Shown piece after piece: positions 1-6,937 of a DNA stretch of 7,718 bases. Each line of letters opens with the position of its first letter. The first letter of the stretch is position 1. The notes beneath the pieces are model-generated. The model worked only from the letters and a program-made list of their open reading frames with translations, was not told the DNA's origin and ran no database searches. Where the stretch lies: positions 1 through 7,718 of the forward strand of contig JAGMCC010000055.1 of assembly GCA_023129355.1 (NCBI GenBank), written 5' to 3'. The DNA is from Dehalococcoidia bacterium. Its GTDB lineage: Bacteria > Chloroflexota > Dehalococcoidia > E44-bin15. A program made the position numbers and the translations under genes.

Positions 1-31
1 TGACACGCTTCAGGGCATGAGTGCAGACAGA
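1..31 (-). repeat. Left-end copy of a 31-bp inverted repeat shared with ffh
   Basis: The reverse complement of bases 1-31 matches bases 989-1019 inside ffh at 30 of 31 positions. The 25 bases next to the window end match exactly; the one mismatch is at base 26 (pairing with 994). It changes a valine codon from GTC to GTA and is silent in both reading frames. Beyond base 31 the similarity stops. A 25-bp exact match in 7.7 kb is not expected by chance. Its position exactly at the end suggests a fold-back or chimeric assembly end rather than a biological repeat. Confidence 0.85.
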
Positions 32-376
32 TGGGATATCCGAGCGCAGAAAGTGTATGTAATTGGCATGGTCGGCATGGGCGTGGCTCAAGAAAACCCC
101 ATCGTAGGCGGCATCGGGCGAGGTCGGCATGTCAGCGTGGGCCAAATAATCTTGCCGGTACAAGCCTGCCATATCGGGCACACGGGGCAGTAGGCCCATC
201 TCAAGGAAATCGACCACCCCATTATATTTTTTGGGCTGGAGGAATTCATCAAAATACAAGCCCGACTGTTTGAAGCTCATGCCAAAGTCAAGCCAGATCC
301 GTTTGCCTCCATCCTCCAGGAGGATCTTGTTGCCGCCGATTTCCCCGACGCCGCCATGAAAGGTGAGCGAAGTCAT
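1..376 (-). CDS. Metallo-beta-lactamase-fold hydrolase, RNase J-like N-terminal part (partial, runs off the left end)
   Basis: 125 codons are visible from an ATG at 376-374; the gene continues beyond base 1. The protein opens with a beta-strand and glycine-rich turn (FHGGVGEIGGNKILL, residues 6-20) and has the zinc-binding signature HAHADH at residues 98-103 (H98, H100, D102, H103), the HxHxDH motif of metallo-beta-lactamase-fold hydrolases. The GEIGGNK opening recalls RNase J and beta-CASP nucleases, but the beta-CASP domain would lie outside the window, so nuclease activity is only a guess; a general metal-dependent hydrolase is equally possible. A G-rich ribosome site (GGGGG, 386-382) sits 5 nt before the ATG. 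The gene is divergent from ffh. Caution: the last ten visible residues (116-125, SVCTHALKRV) are identical to Ffh residues 169-178 and may not belong to this gene (see the repeat at 1-31). Confidence 0.8.
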   Translation of the reverse strand, partial: MTSLTFHGGVGEIGGNKILLEDGGKRIWLDFGMSFKQSGLYFDEFLQPKKYNGVVDFLEMGLLPRVPDMAGLYRQDYLAHADMPTSPDAAYDGVFLSHAHADHANYIHFLRSDIPSVCTHALKRV

Positions 377-402
377 AATAACCCCCGCCAGTAACCGTCT
401 TT

Positions 403-411
403 ATTCTAGCA
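403..411 (-). promoter_or_regulatory. Candidate extended -10 promoter for the hydrolase gene
   Basis: On the minus strand this reads TGC followed by TAGAAT (408-403), an extended -10 (TGn) element without a recognisable -35. It would start transcription near 396, about 20 nt before the ATG at 376. A competing candidate on the same strand is TTGGCG (456-451), an 18-bp spacer, then TATAAA (432-427), which overlaps the ffh promoter. I cannot tell which is used. Confidence 0.35.
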
Positions 412-434
412 CAACCAAACCAGGGGTTTATAGC

Positions 435-463
435 TTGATTAATAGCGCTACGCCAATTAGAAT
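435..463 (+). promoter_or_regulatory. Sigma-70-type promoter for ffh
   Basis: A -35 box TTGATT (435-440) and a -10 box TAGAAT (458-463) are separated by exactly 17 bp (441-457). The boxes match the consensus at 4 of 6 and 5 of 6 positions. Transcription would start near 470, leaving a leader of about 15 nt that contains the Shine-Dalgarno sequence GAGG (475-478), 6 nt before the ffh ATG at 485. Predicted by eye only. Confidence 0.6.
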
Positions 464-484
464 GGTGCTGGTCTGAGGTGGTTC

Positions 485-1804
485 ATGTTCCAGGTTTTAT
501 CGGAGAGGCTCGGGAGCGTTTTTAAGCGGCTGGGGAGCAAGGGCCGGCTCACCGAAAGGGATGTCGATGAGGCGCTCCGGGAGGTGAGGCTGGCGCTCCT
601 GGAGGCTGACGTTAACTTTAGGGTGGTGAAGGAGTTTATCGCCACATTGCGGGAGCGCTCCCTGGGTAACGAGGTGCTGGAAAGCCTCACCCCGGCGCAG
701 CAGGTAATCAAGGTCGTTAATGAGGAGCTTACCTCCATTTTAGGGGGAGCTCCCAGCCACCTGGCATCGGCTAGCCGCCCCCCGACAATAGTGATGCTCG
801 TCGGGCTTCAGGGCTCGGGGAAAACAACTACCGCGGCAAAGCTGGCGCTGCACCTGAAGAGCTCAGGACAGCGCCCGTTGCTCGTTGCCGCCGATCTTCG
901 CCGACCTGCCGCCATCGAGCAGCTTGTCACCCTGGGCAATGAGCTCGAGATCCCCGTTTATCGGGAGGATACCTCGGCAAAGCCTGTCTCTGTATGCACT
1001 CATGCCCTGAAGCGTGTCAGGGAGCTGGCCGCTACTTGGGTCATCGCCGACACCGGGGGGCGTCTCCACATCGATGAGGCCATGATGAAGGAGGCGGCGG
1101 AGATCAAGCGGGAACTCAAGCCCGATGAGGTGCTCCTGGTGGTGGATGCGATGACCGGTCAGGATGCGGTGCGTGCCGCTGAGGAGTTCCATGCTAAATT
1201 GGGGCTCAGCGGTCTCATCCTCACCAAGATGGATGGCGATGCCCGGGGTGGGGCGGCCCTCTCCATAAAAGCGGTCACCGGGGTGCCGGTTAAGTTTATC
1301 GGGACCGGTGAGAAATTGGATGCCATGGAAACCTTCTACCCTGACCGTTTGGCATCGCGCATCCTGGGAATGGGTGATCTGCTTACCCTGGTCGAAAGGG
1401 CTGAGAAAACCTTTGACGAGGAGCGGGCAAAGAAACTAGATAAAAAGGTACGCCATGCCACCCTCGATCTGGAGGACTTCCTGGGGCAGCTCCACGAGAT
1501 GCAGCAGATGGGGTCTTTGAGCCAATTGATGGAGATGATCCCCGGGCTCTCCTCCATTGCCCGCCGCGCCCCTGAAGCGGTAGATGAGGGGAGACTGGAA
1601 AAAATCGAGGCGATCATCCTCTCCATGACCCCCCAGGAGCGGCGCAACCCGGAGATTATCGATGGGAGCAGGAGGCGTCGCATCGCTCGAGGCAGCGGAA
1701 CTACTCCCCAGGAGATCAATCAACTCCTGAACCAGTTCCGCCAGACCCAAAAGCTAATGAAGCAGATGGCACATGGGAGAAGCCTAAGGTCGATGCTTCA
1801 ATAA
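485..1804 (+). CDS. ffh: Signal recognition particle GTPase Ffh (SRP54 family)
   Basis: 439 residues, normal for bacterial Ffh. It binds 4.5S/SRP RNA and signal peptides of nascent membrane proteins in the cytoplasm, then docks with FtsY at the membrane. The helical N domain covers about 1-90. The G domain carries the P-loop GLQGSGKTT (107-115), DLRRPAAIEQL (137-147), DTGGR (189-193), TKMD (247-250) and GTGEKLD (273-279). The M domain (about 325-439) has the methionine-rich signal-binding segment (FLGQLHEMQQMGSLSQLMEM, 332-351) and the RNA-binding signature around SRRRRIARGSG (395-405). The G3 motif has glycine where DTAGR is usual. The C-terminus is short, ending soon after LMKQM. The ATG start is supported by GAGG 6 nt upstream and the promoter at 435-463. 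ffh is often followed by rpsP; here it instead meets a convergent gene after 3 bp. Bases 989-1019 recur inverted at the window's left end; they fit the family well here, so ffh looks like the original location. Confidence 0.98.
   Translation: MFQVLSERLGSVFKRLGSKGRLTERDVDEALREVRLALLEADVNFRVVKEFIATLRERSLGNEVLESLTPAQQVIKVVNEELTSILGGAPSHLASASRPPTIVMLVGLQGSGKTTTAAKLALHLKSSGQRPLLVAADLRRPAAIEQLVTLGNELEIPVYREDTSAKPVSVCTHALKRVRELAATWVIADTGGRLHIDEAMMKEAAEIKRELKPDEVLLVVDAMTGQDAVRAAEEFHAKLGLSGLILTKMDGDARGGAALSIKAVTGVPVKFIGTGEKLDAMETFYPDRLASRILGMGDLLTLVERAEKTFDEERAKKLDKKVRHATLDLEDFLGQLHEMQQMGSLSQLMEMIPGLSSIARRAPEAVDEGRLEKIEAIILSMTPQERRNPEIIDGSRRRRIARGSGTTPQEINQLLNQFRQTQKLMKQMAHGRSLRSMLQ
989..1019 (+). repeat. 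ffh-internal copy of the 31-bp inverted repeat
   Basis: Encodes Ffh residues 169-178 (SVCTHALKRV) plus one flanking base. This segment lies between the DLRRP and DTGGR motifs of the G domain, where an alanine-leucine-rich helix is normal for the family. It pairs with bases 1-31, with one silent mismatch at 994. Confidence 0.85.
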
Positions 1805-1817
1805 AGGCTACTTTTTT
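1781..1817 (+). terminator. Weak candidate terminator overlapping the 3' end of ffh
   Basis: AGCCT (1781-1785) can pair with AGGCT (1805-1809) across a 19-nt loop, and six Ts follow at 1812-1817. The stem is only 5 bp and the loop is long, so this is a poor intrinsic terminator. It is listed because there is no other space for one: the convergent gene's stop codon occupies 1808-1810. Confidence 0.2.
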
Positions 1818-2401
1818 ACCAGCGTGATAGTGATCTCGCCGTGCTCGATATCGACCTCCTGTAGCTCCAAATGAAGATCATCCCATCGCTCCTCCAATGC
1901 GCGCTCCAGGGCAGTCATCACACTGTTGATTAGTGCCTTGGGGATCGGAATTCTACCGAGGTTGAGGCCCCTAATTGTTATGTCAGGCTTTCCATCTTCA
2001 ACCCCTATGTTAGCCTCAATAGCCACCTGCACATCGATACCCATATCGACCCTGGCAAAAGCCTGCACTATACCATCACTGAAGTAGACCTGGATGTATT
2101 CCATCTCCACGGAGAGCTCTCCATCCCTGGCGAGCCGGTCCAGCTTGGAGGTGGCCTCCTCCTCAGTGAGCTCCAGGGTCAACTCCTCTCCCACAGCGGC
2201 TTCATCGATCTCCTGCTCGAGCGCCTTGATCTTGTCGTCCAGACTTGCGGCCGCTTCATCGGTCGGCTTCACCCAGTTTGGCCAATCATCTATCGGTGCC
2301 GGACCAGTGATGAAATAGCCCCCGATGCCAGCAATAAGGAGCAGGCCGGCGGAGATAGCGCCCAAGGTGAGGAGAAAGGTTCTTATGAGGTTTTTGTTCA
2401 A
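1808..2401 (-). CDS. Membrane-anchored protein of unknown function (DUF2140/DUF2993-like appearance)
   Basis: 197 residues, starting at a TTG (2401-2399) one base after the rpoD stop codon. I do not recognise a specific family. A short basic N-terminus (NKNLIR) precedes one hydrophobic helix (about 9-31), so the protein is probably anchored in the membrane with the rest outside; there is no lipobox cysteine. Next come a proline/tryptophan linker (34-46), an acidic probable coiled coil (about 48-93, containing LELTEEEATSKL), and a beta-rich domain (about 96-195) that includes GRIPIPKALINSVMTALERAL (149-169). The order helix, LTEEE helix, amphipathic beta-strands recalls YpmS (DUF2140) and LmeA-like DUF2993 proteins, which may bind lipids; this is a visual resemblance only. 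TTG is chosen because no ATG occurs in frame before residue 100 and the membrane helix would otherwise be lost. With only a weak GGA upstream, translation is probably coupled to rpoD termination. It ends 3 bp from ffh, tail to tail. Confidence 0.8.
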   Translation of the reverse strand: MNKNLIRTFLLTLGAISAGLLLIAGIGGYFITGPAPIDDWPNWVKPTDEAAASLDDKIKALEQEIDEAAVGEELTLELTEEEATSKLDRLARDGELSVEMEYIQVYFSDGIVQAFARVDMGIDVQVAIEANIGVEDGKPDITIRGLNLGRIPIPKALINSVMTALERALEERWDDLHLELQEVDIEHGEITITLVKK

Positions 2402-2402
2402 T

Positions 2403-3959
2403 TTATTCCAGGTAATCCTTGAGCTTCTTGGAGCGGCTGGGATGGCGTAGCTTCCTCAGCGCCTTGGCCTCGATCTGACGAATGCGCTCTCTGGTGACTC
2501 CAAACTCGCGGCCCACCTCCTCCAGGGTGCGGCTCCGCCCATCCTCGAGCCCGAATCTCAGTTGAAGCACCCGGCGCTCGCGGGCATTGAGCGTGAAGAG
2601 CACGTCGTCGATCTGTTCCTTAAGAAGCTGATGAGAGGCTGCATCGGGGGGTGGTAAGGCGCTGCTATCCTCAATGAAGTCGCCGAGGTGGCTATTCTCC
2701 TCTTCACCGATAGGGGTTTCAAGGGATACCGGCTCTTGGGATACCTTGATGATTTCCCTCACCTTCTCCGGAGTGACCTCCATCCCCCTTCCGATCTCCT
2801 CACTGGTGGGCTCTCGCCCGTGCTCCTGAACCAGCCGGCGGCTAATGCGCAGCAGCTTATTGATGGTCTCCACCATATGGACCGGGATGCGGATGGTGCG
2901 CGCTTGGTCTGCAATGGACCTTGTAATAGCCTGCCTGATCCACCAGGTAGCGTATGTGCTGAATTTGTAGCCCTTTCGGTAGTCGAACTTCTCCACCGCC
3001 CTGATCAGCCCGATATTGCCCTCCTGAATCAGGTCAAGGAGCGACATCCCCCTGCCGATATACTTTTTAGCCACACTGACCACGAGGCGAAGGTTAGCCT
3101 CGGTAAGGTGACTTTCCGACTTGGCCGCCTCCCGGGCGACCATCTCCAGGTGTGCCGCAAACTCCTTTTCTTTAGACTGGAGGGAGATAAGGAAATCGGG
3201 CTTAGCTAAGCAGGCGCTTAGCTCGGTGATGGGTTTGCCCTCCATGGCTTCCAGCATGGTCGGCGGCAAGAGGCGGCTATTCAACGAGAGCTTCACCAGC
3301 GCTTGCCCCATAGTGGCGATATCTTCGTCGGCACGCTCGGCGATTGTCGCGATCAATTGCTGGTCAATTGCATTGTCAACGGCAGCACGAAACCTTGGGT
3401 CTGAGATCCTCTCTGCGAGACTCGCTGCGGGGGGCAGGTCCAGCTCCTCCTCTAGGAGAGCGATGAGCGAGGTGGACTGGCAAAGCTGCTCTAACATGGT
3501 GATCATGATGTCAGTTGCTGAGGGTGGGGTGCCAAATCTGGCGAACCAAGCATTCTTGATTTTCTTAATATGTCCATCCTGCTCCATCTTGCTTGCCAGG
3601 ACCTTCTCCTCGTTAGCATTTAGGAGGGATACATTGCCAATCTCCCGGAGGTACATGCGTACCGGGTCATCGATGACATCCGGCTCTTCCAGCGCTTTTT
3701 CCAGCGTTTTTTCCAGCGCTGTCTCAGGTTCAGTCTCATCCCCTGGTTCCTCCTCTTCCGCAGGTTCGGCAGCCTCTTGCTCCGGCCAGGCAGCGTGGGG
3801 TTTTACCTCCTCTCTCAATATAGCGCTGCCCGAGAAAGCCGCAAACAGATCTGCCAGCGTCTCCATGGCGTGCTCCGGCCTGATATCGCTCTCTGAAGGT
3901 TCCACGTTCCGCTTCCGTTTCAGCAGCTTATCTAGCTCTTCGTGATCTCCCGAGGTCAT
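2403..3959 (-). CDS. rpoD: Primary RNA polymerase sigma factor RpoD/SigA
   Basis: 518 residues. It directs core RNA polymerase to housekeeping promoters. Region 1.2 starts at [12 protein letters not shown] (97-108). Region 2 (about 285-355) holds [37 protein letters not shown] and the -10-recognising segment [21 protein letters not shown]. Region 3 covers about 356-440. Region 4 (450-518) has the -35-binding helix-turn-helix [21 protein letters not shown] (477-497) and the typical KLKDYLE end. Unlike short Gram-positive SigA proteins, it has about 150 extra residues between regions 1.2 and 2 (131-284), and an acidic low-complexity stretch (57-93) before region 1.2. The start ATG overlaps the dnaG stop (ATGA, 3959-3956) and is preceded by AAAAGGGG (3974-3967) at 7 nt, so the two genes are translationally coupled. 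This is the dnaG-rpoD core of the macromolecular synthesis operon. Confidence 0.98.
   Translation of the reverse strand: MTSGDHEELDKLLKRKRNVEPSESDIRPEHAMETLADLFAAFSGSAILREEVKPHAAWPEQEAAEPAEEEEPGDETEPETALEKTLEKALEEPDVIDDPVRMYLREIGNVSLLNANEEKVLASKMEQDGHIKKIKNAWFARFGTPPSATDIMITMLEQLCQSTSLIALLEEELDLPPAASLAERISDPRFRAAVDNAIDQQLIATIAERADEDIATMGQALVKLSLNSRLLPPTMLEAMEGKPITELSACLAKPDFLISLQSKEKEFAAHLEMVAREAAKSESHLTEANLRLVVSVAKKYIGRGMSLLDLIQEGNIGLIRAVEKFDYRKGYKFSTYATWWIRQAITRSIADQARTIRIPVHMVETINKLLRISRRLVQEHGREPTSEEIGRGMEVTPEKVREIIKVSQEPVSLETPIGEEENSHLGDFIEDSSALPPPDAASHQLLKEQIDDVLFTLNARERRVLQLRFGLEDGRSRTLEEVGREFGVTRERIRQIEAKALRKLRHPSRSKKLKDYLE
3687..3722 (-). repeat. Three tandem 12-bp repeats inside rpoD
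   Basis: Units at 3687-3698, 3699-3710 and 3711-3722 share TTCCAGCG(C/T)T on the plus strand. They encode the tetrapeptide series [12 protein letters not shown] (about residues 81-92) in the acidic linker before region 1.2. Units are a multiple of three bases, so gain or loss would only lengthen or shorten the linker. Confidence 0.8.
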
Positions 3960-5803
3960 TGTCGTGCCCCTTTTCTTTCTCTCCTCGCTTTTTCAAACAG
4001 GTCTTTTAACTGGGTCGTTGGCTCTAGAGCCTTTTGAAGCAGCGTTTCCACCTGCTCTTTTATTACGTTTTTATCCCCCTCTGACTCCGCCTCTGAGAGG
4101 AGCAGCTCCTCCAGTGCCTTGAGCCTCCTCAGATGTTGCTCCCCCAGGCGGCGGGTGCAGTCGGCGAGGGCGGTCTCCATTTCCCGCTCGCTTGCCTGGG
4201 GTAGCACCCTGCTCACCAAGGCGTCGAGGTGCTCCTGGAGGCTGACATCGAGGCCCTGGCGAATTATCTCAAAGTCATCCGCATCGGTGGTATTTTGCCA
4301 GGCTAGGAAGAGCTCGCGATTTTCCGTTCCTTCGAAATAGTCGGGGGTCAGCGTTATGCCCCGCTCTCGCAGCGCCGGGTGCTGCAGCAAGAGCGTAAGG
4401 CAGTACTCCTCCAGTGGGTGGCTGGAGGCCTGGGTGGTGGGGAGCGATACCGCTTTCTTCGCTCGTTCCCTCGCGGTAGGTTTGAGCTGGGCTGCCTTAC
4501 CCGCCAGGGTTTTTTCGTCCACCCCCACGAGCTGGCTGAGCCGTCTCAGATAAAGCTCCTGCTCAACACTGTCCGCGATTTCGGAAATACGGGGCAGGAG
4601 CTGCGCTACCGCCGCTGATTTCCCGTCCTCGTGGCTCAGGTCCAGTGTTGAGGTGACTGTCTTAAAGAAGTAGTCCATCAAGGGTGATGCTTCATCAATT
4701 AGCCTGCGCCACTCCTCAGGGCACTCCCTGATCACCTCGTCGGGGTCCTTTCCCCGGGGCAGGAGGATGACCTTTAGGTTTCCTTGCAGCTTGGAGGTTC
4801 CACCAAGCCAGTCTGGCATGGCGGCGATACGCTCGCTGAAGACCTGCCTTGCCAGCTCCAGCCCACGAATTGTCGCCTGATCGCCGGCGGCATCGGCATC
4901 CAGAGCCAGGGCGAGGTTTCTGGTCAGCCGCTTGATGATGCCCACCTGCTTATGGGTAAGGGAGGTGCCCATGGGGGCCACCACATTAGCCATGCCATAC
5001 TGATGGGCGGCGAGCACATCCATGTAGCCTTCCACGATGATTGCCAGGCCCTGCTCCCTGATCGCCTCCTTGGCGCGGTCGATCCCGTAAAGGAGGCCGC
5101 TCTTGTCGAAGATCGCCGTCTGGGATGAGTTAATGTATTTGGGGGTAGTCCCATCGAGGGCTCGGGCGCCAAAGCCAACTACCTTCCCCCCATCATTCCT
5201 GATGGGAATCATCAGGCGATTTCGAAACATGTCCCGGAAACCCCCGCCCTCCTTGGCGATGACCAGGCCTGCATTCACCAGCTCATCCCCCTTATAGCCC
5301 CTCCTCTCGAGGTGCTGGCGTAACGCATCCCAGCTATCGGGGCTGAAACCGAGCTCGAAACTATCGATCGTCTCTTTAGAGATACACCGCTCGCTGAGAT
5401 GGCGTCGCGCGGTCTCCGCGGCTTTGGCATTGAGCAGCAGGTGATGATAATACTGAGCGGCAGCCTCGTTTATCAAGTATAGTCTTTCCACCTCCTTGTC
5501 TACCGCCCTCTCTTTTTGCTTTGCGACCAGGGTTACCCCGGCCCGCTCGGCAAGGATTCGCAGCGCTGCGCCGAAGTCGATACTCTCCTGTTTCATCACA
5601 AAGGAGAATATGTCACCGCCTGTGCCGCAACTGCCGAAGCAGTGCCAGGTTCCCCGCTCCGGGAAGACGAAGAAAGAGGGGGTCTTCTCGGTGTGAAAGG
5701 GGCATAGCGCCTTGAAATTATGCCCCGACTTCTGGAGGGTAACATAATCCGAGACGACATCCACGATATCTAGTCTCTCCTTTATCTCATCGATCACGCT
5801 CAT
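3956..5803 (-). CDS. dnaG: DNA primase DnaG
   Basis: 615 residues, usual for bacterial primase. It makes the RNA primers for chromosomal replication in complex with the replicative helicase. The N-terminal zinc-binding domain (about 1-95) has [11 protein letters not shown] and [11 protein letters not shown], giving C34, H37, C55 and C59; the last pair is CX3C rather than the common CX2C. The catalytic core includes PKYINS (221-226). The TOPRIM part has EGYMD (258-262) and DADAAGD (302-308), which hold the metal-binding acidic residues, then GKDPDE (351-356). The C-terminal part (about 450-615) is helical and poorly conserved, as expected for the helicase-interacting domain. The ATG start has AGCAGG (5816-5811) 7 nt upstream, and [21 protein letters not shown] is the typical family opening. 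It follows dgt by 62 bp and overlaps rpoD by 4 bp. No strong promoter is visible in the 62-bp gap, though a TTGACC -35-like hexamer occurs there without a good -10. Confidence 0.98.
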   Translation of the reverse strand: MSVIDEIKERLDIVDVVSDYVTLQKSGHNFKALCPFHTEKTPSFFVFPERGTWHCFGSCGTGGDIFSFVMKQESIDFGAALRILAERAGVTLVAKQKERAVDKEVERLYLINEAAAQYYHHLLLNAKAAETARRHLSERCISKETIDSFELGFSPDSWDALRQHLERRGYKGDELVNAGLVIAKEGGGFRDMFRNRLMIPIRNDGGKVVGFGARALDGTTPKYINSSQTAIFDKSGLLYGIDRAKEAIREQGLAIIVEGYMDVLAAHQYGMANVVAPMGTSLTHKQVGIIKRLTRNLALALDADAAGDQATIRGLELARQVFSERIAAMPDWLGGTSKLQGNLKVILLPRGKDPDEVIRECPEEWRRLIDEASPLMDYFFKTVTSTLDLSHEDGKSAAVAQLLPRISEIADSVEQELYLRRLSQLVGVDEKTLAGKAAQLKPTARERAKKAVSLPTTQASSHPLEEYCLTLLLQHPALRERGITLTPDYFEGTENRELFLAWQNTTDADDFEIIRQGLDVSLQEHLDALVSRVLPQASEREMETALADCTRRLGEQHLRRLKALEELLLSEAESEGDKNVIKEQVETLLQKALEPTTQLKDLFEKARRERKGARQ

Positions 5804-5865
5804 TTTTTATCCTGCTCGGTTGTTCAATCGATTCAATCCTGTTTGGTCAAATAAGAGCCTTTTAT

Positions 5866-6918
5866 TCATGCTCCAGATGTGATAATTTCCTCCGCCATCC
5901 CCTGGGCATAATTATCGGTCATCCCGGCGATATAGTCCACCACCCTCCGTGCCACGCTCTCGTCGCGGAGCTTGTATTCCGTGGGCAATGCTTCATCGTG
6001 CTCGATTAAGTGCCGGTAAAGGAGGCGAACCACCTCCCTGGCTTGCTCCGCCTCATCCCTAGCTATATTATACACCCTTTCGAAGAGGAAATGGCGCAGG
6101 GTATTTGCCGCCTCCCGGGTCTCGGGGCTCATGCCGATGCGGGGCGGTTCATCCCCTGCCCCGGTAGCAGCCCAGGAGCTGTTGATGACATCTGAGACCA
6201 GGGTGTTGATCCTTTGGGAATGGGAGCGCCCCAGAAGAGCCACTGCCTGATGAGGAAGGTCATCCACGCTGATAATCCCTGCCCTCACCGCATCGCCGAT
6301 GTCATGATTGATGTAGGCGATGATATCCGCAAGCTTACAGACCTGACCCTCAATCGTATCCACTGACCCCCACTCTGCGCCCAGAATGTCGGCCCCGGTC
6401 TTGGTATGTTTAAGGATGCCGTCCCTTACCTCCCATGTCAGGTTGAGCCCCTGCCCATCCTTCTCCAAAACCTCCACTACCCTGAGGCTTTGCTCGTTAT
6501 GACTGAACCCCCCGGGGTAAAGATTATTGAGCACCTCTTCGCCCACATGACCGAAGGGGGTGTGGCCCAGGTCGTGACCAAGGGCGATGGCCTCGGCGAG
6601 GTCCTCGTTCAGGTTCAGGGCACGAGCGATGGAGCGGGCGATCTGGGATACCTCCAGGGTATGGGTGAGCCTGGTCACGTAGTGGTCGCCTAAGGGTGCG
6701 ATAAAGACCTGCGTCTTATGCTTCAGGCGGCGGAACGCCTTACAATGGATGATACGGTCGCGGTCGCGCTGAAACTCCGTCCGCATGGGGCAGGGCTCCT
6801 CATCGCGCTGCCTGCCCCGAGACCAATGGCTCTTTGCGGCATAAGGGGAAAGGAACTCCTCCCTTTCCTCAAGTCGCTGGCGGATACCATGCTGAATAAT
6901 AGATGGTGGCACTTTCAT
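5866..6918 (-). CDS. dgt: Deoxyguanosinetriphosphate triphosphohydrolase-like protein (HD-domain dNTPase)
   Basis: 350 residues, matching the shorter dGTPase-like class rather than the roughly 500-residue E. coli Dgt. The family cleaves dNTPs to a deoxynucleoside and triphosphate in the cytoplasm, limiting the dNTP pool; substrate preference cannot be read from the sequence. The metal-binding HD residues are visible: H86 (RLTHTLEV), H115-D116 (GHDLGHTPFGH, 114-124) and D198 (KLADIIAYINHD, 195-206). The opening with RTEFQRDRDRIIHCKAFRRLKHKTQVF (46-72) is the family's typical N-terminal signature. The ATG start has AAGG (6927-6924) 5 nt upstream. It lies 19 bp after the NuoG-like gene and 62 bp before dnaG, so it is probably cotranscribed with both; a dgt-dnaG-rpoD order is known in several anaerobic lineages. 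No key residue is missing. Confidence 0.95.
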   Translation of the reverse strand: MKVPPSIIQHGIRQRLEEREEFLSPYAAKSHWSRGRQRDEEPCPMRTEFQRDRDRIIHCKAFRRLKHKTQVFIAPLGDHYVTRLTHTLEVSQIARSIARALNLNEDLAEAIALGHDLGHTPFGHVGEEVLNNLYPGGFSHNEQSLRVVEVLEKDGQGLNLTWEVRDGILKHTKTGADILGAEWGSVDTIEGQVCKLADIIAYINHDIGDAVRAGIISVDDLPHQAVALLGRSHSQRINTLVSDVINSSWAATGAGDEPPRIGMSPETREAANTLRHFLFERVYNIARDEAEQAREVVRLLYRHLIEHDEALPTEYKLRDESVARRVVDYIAGMTDNYAQGMAEEIITSGA

Positions 6919-6937
6919 GGTGGCCTTGATTGCCCTT

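Larger units (their letters stand above)
377..484. promoter_or_regulatory. Divergent intergenic region between the hydrolase gene and ffh
   Basis: This is the only intergenic gap above 100 bp in the window. It holds outward promoters for both flanking genes, whose elements overlap around 427-463, so expression of the two genes may be mutually influenced. No clear operator palindrome or riboswitch fold is visible to me. Confidence 0.6.

Noticed and set aside
31..273. 80-residue plus-strand open frame at the left end
   Set aside because: It lies opposite the hydrolase, whose HAHADH motif and family-like opening show the minus strand is coding. The frame has low-complexity Arg/His-rich composition and no recognisable domain.
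3121..3945. 274-residue plus-strand open frame opposite rpoD
   Set aside because: Serine-rich antisense shadow of a clearly conserved sigma factor; composition follows from the complementary codons and no motif is present.
595..4246. 16-bp direct match between ffh (595-610) and dnaG (4231-4246), GCTCCTGGAGGCTGAC
   Set aside because: The two genes lie on opposite strands, so the match is not in the same coding sense. A 16-bp match is only mildly unlikely in a window with this codon bias and has no flanking extension.
5804..5865. Possible promoter or regulatory repeat between dgt and dnaG
   Set aside because: There is a TTGACC hexamer and a short ATTGAA-TCG-ATTGAA repeat, but no -10 box at proper spacing and no stable hairpin, so I do not call a site.
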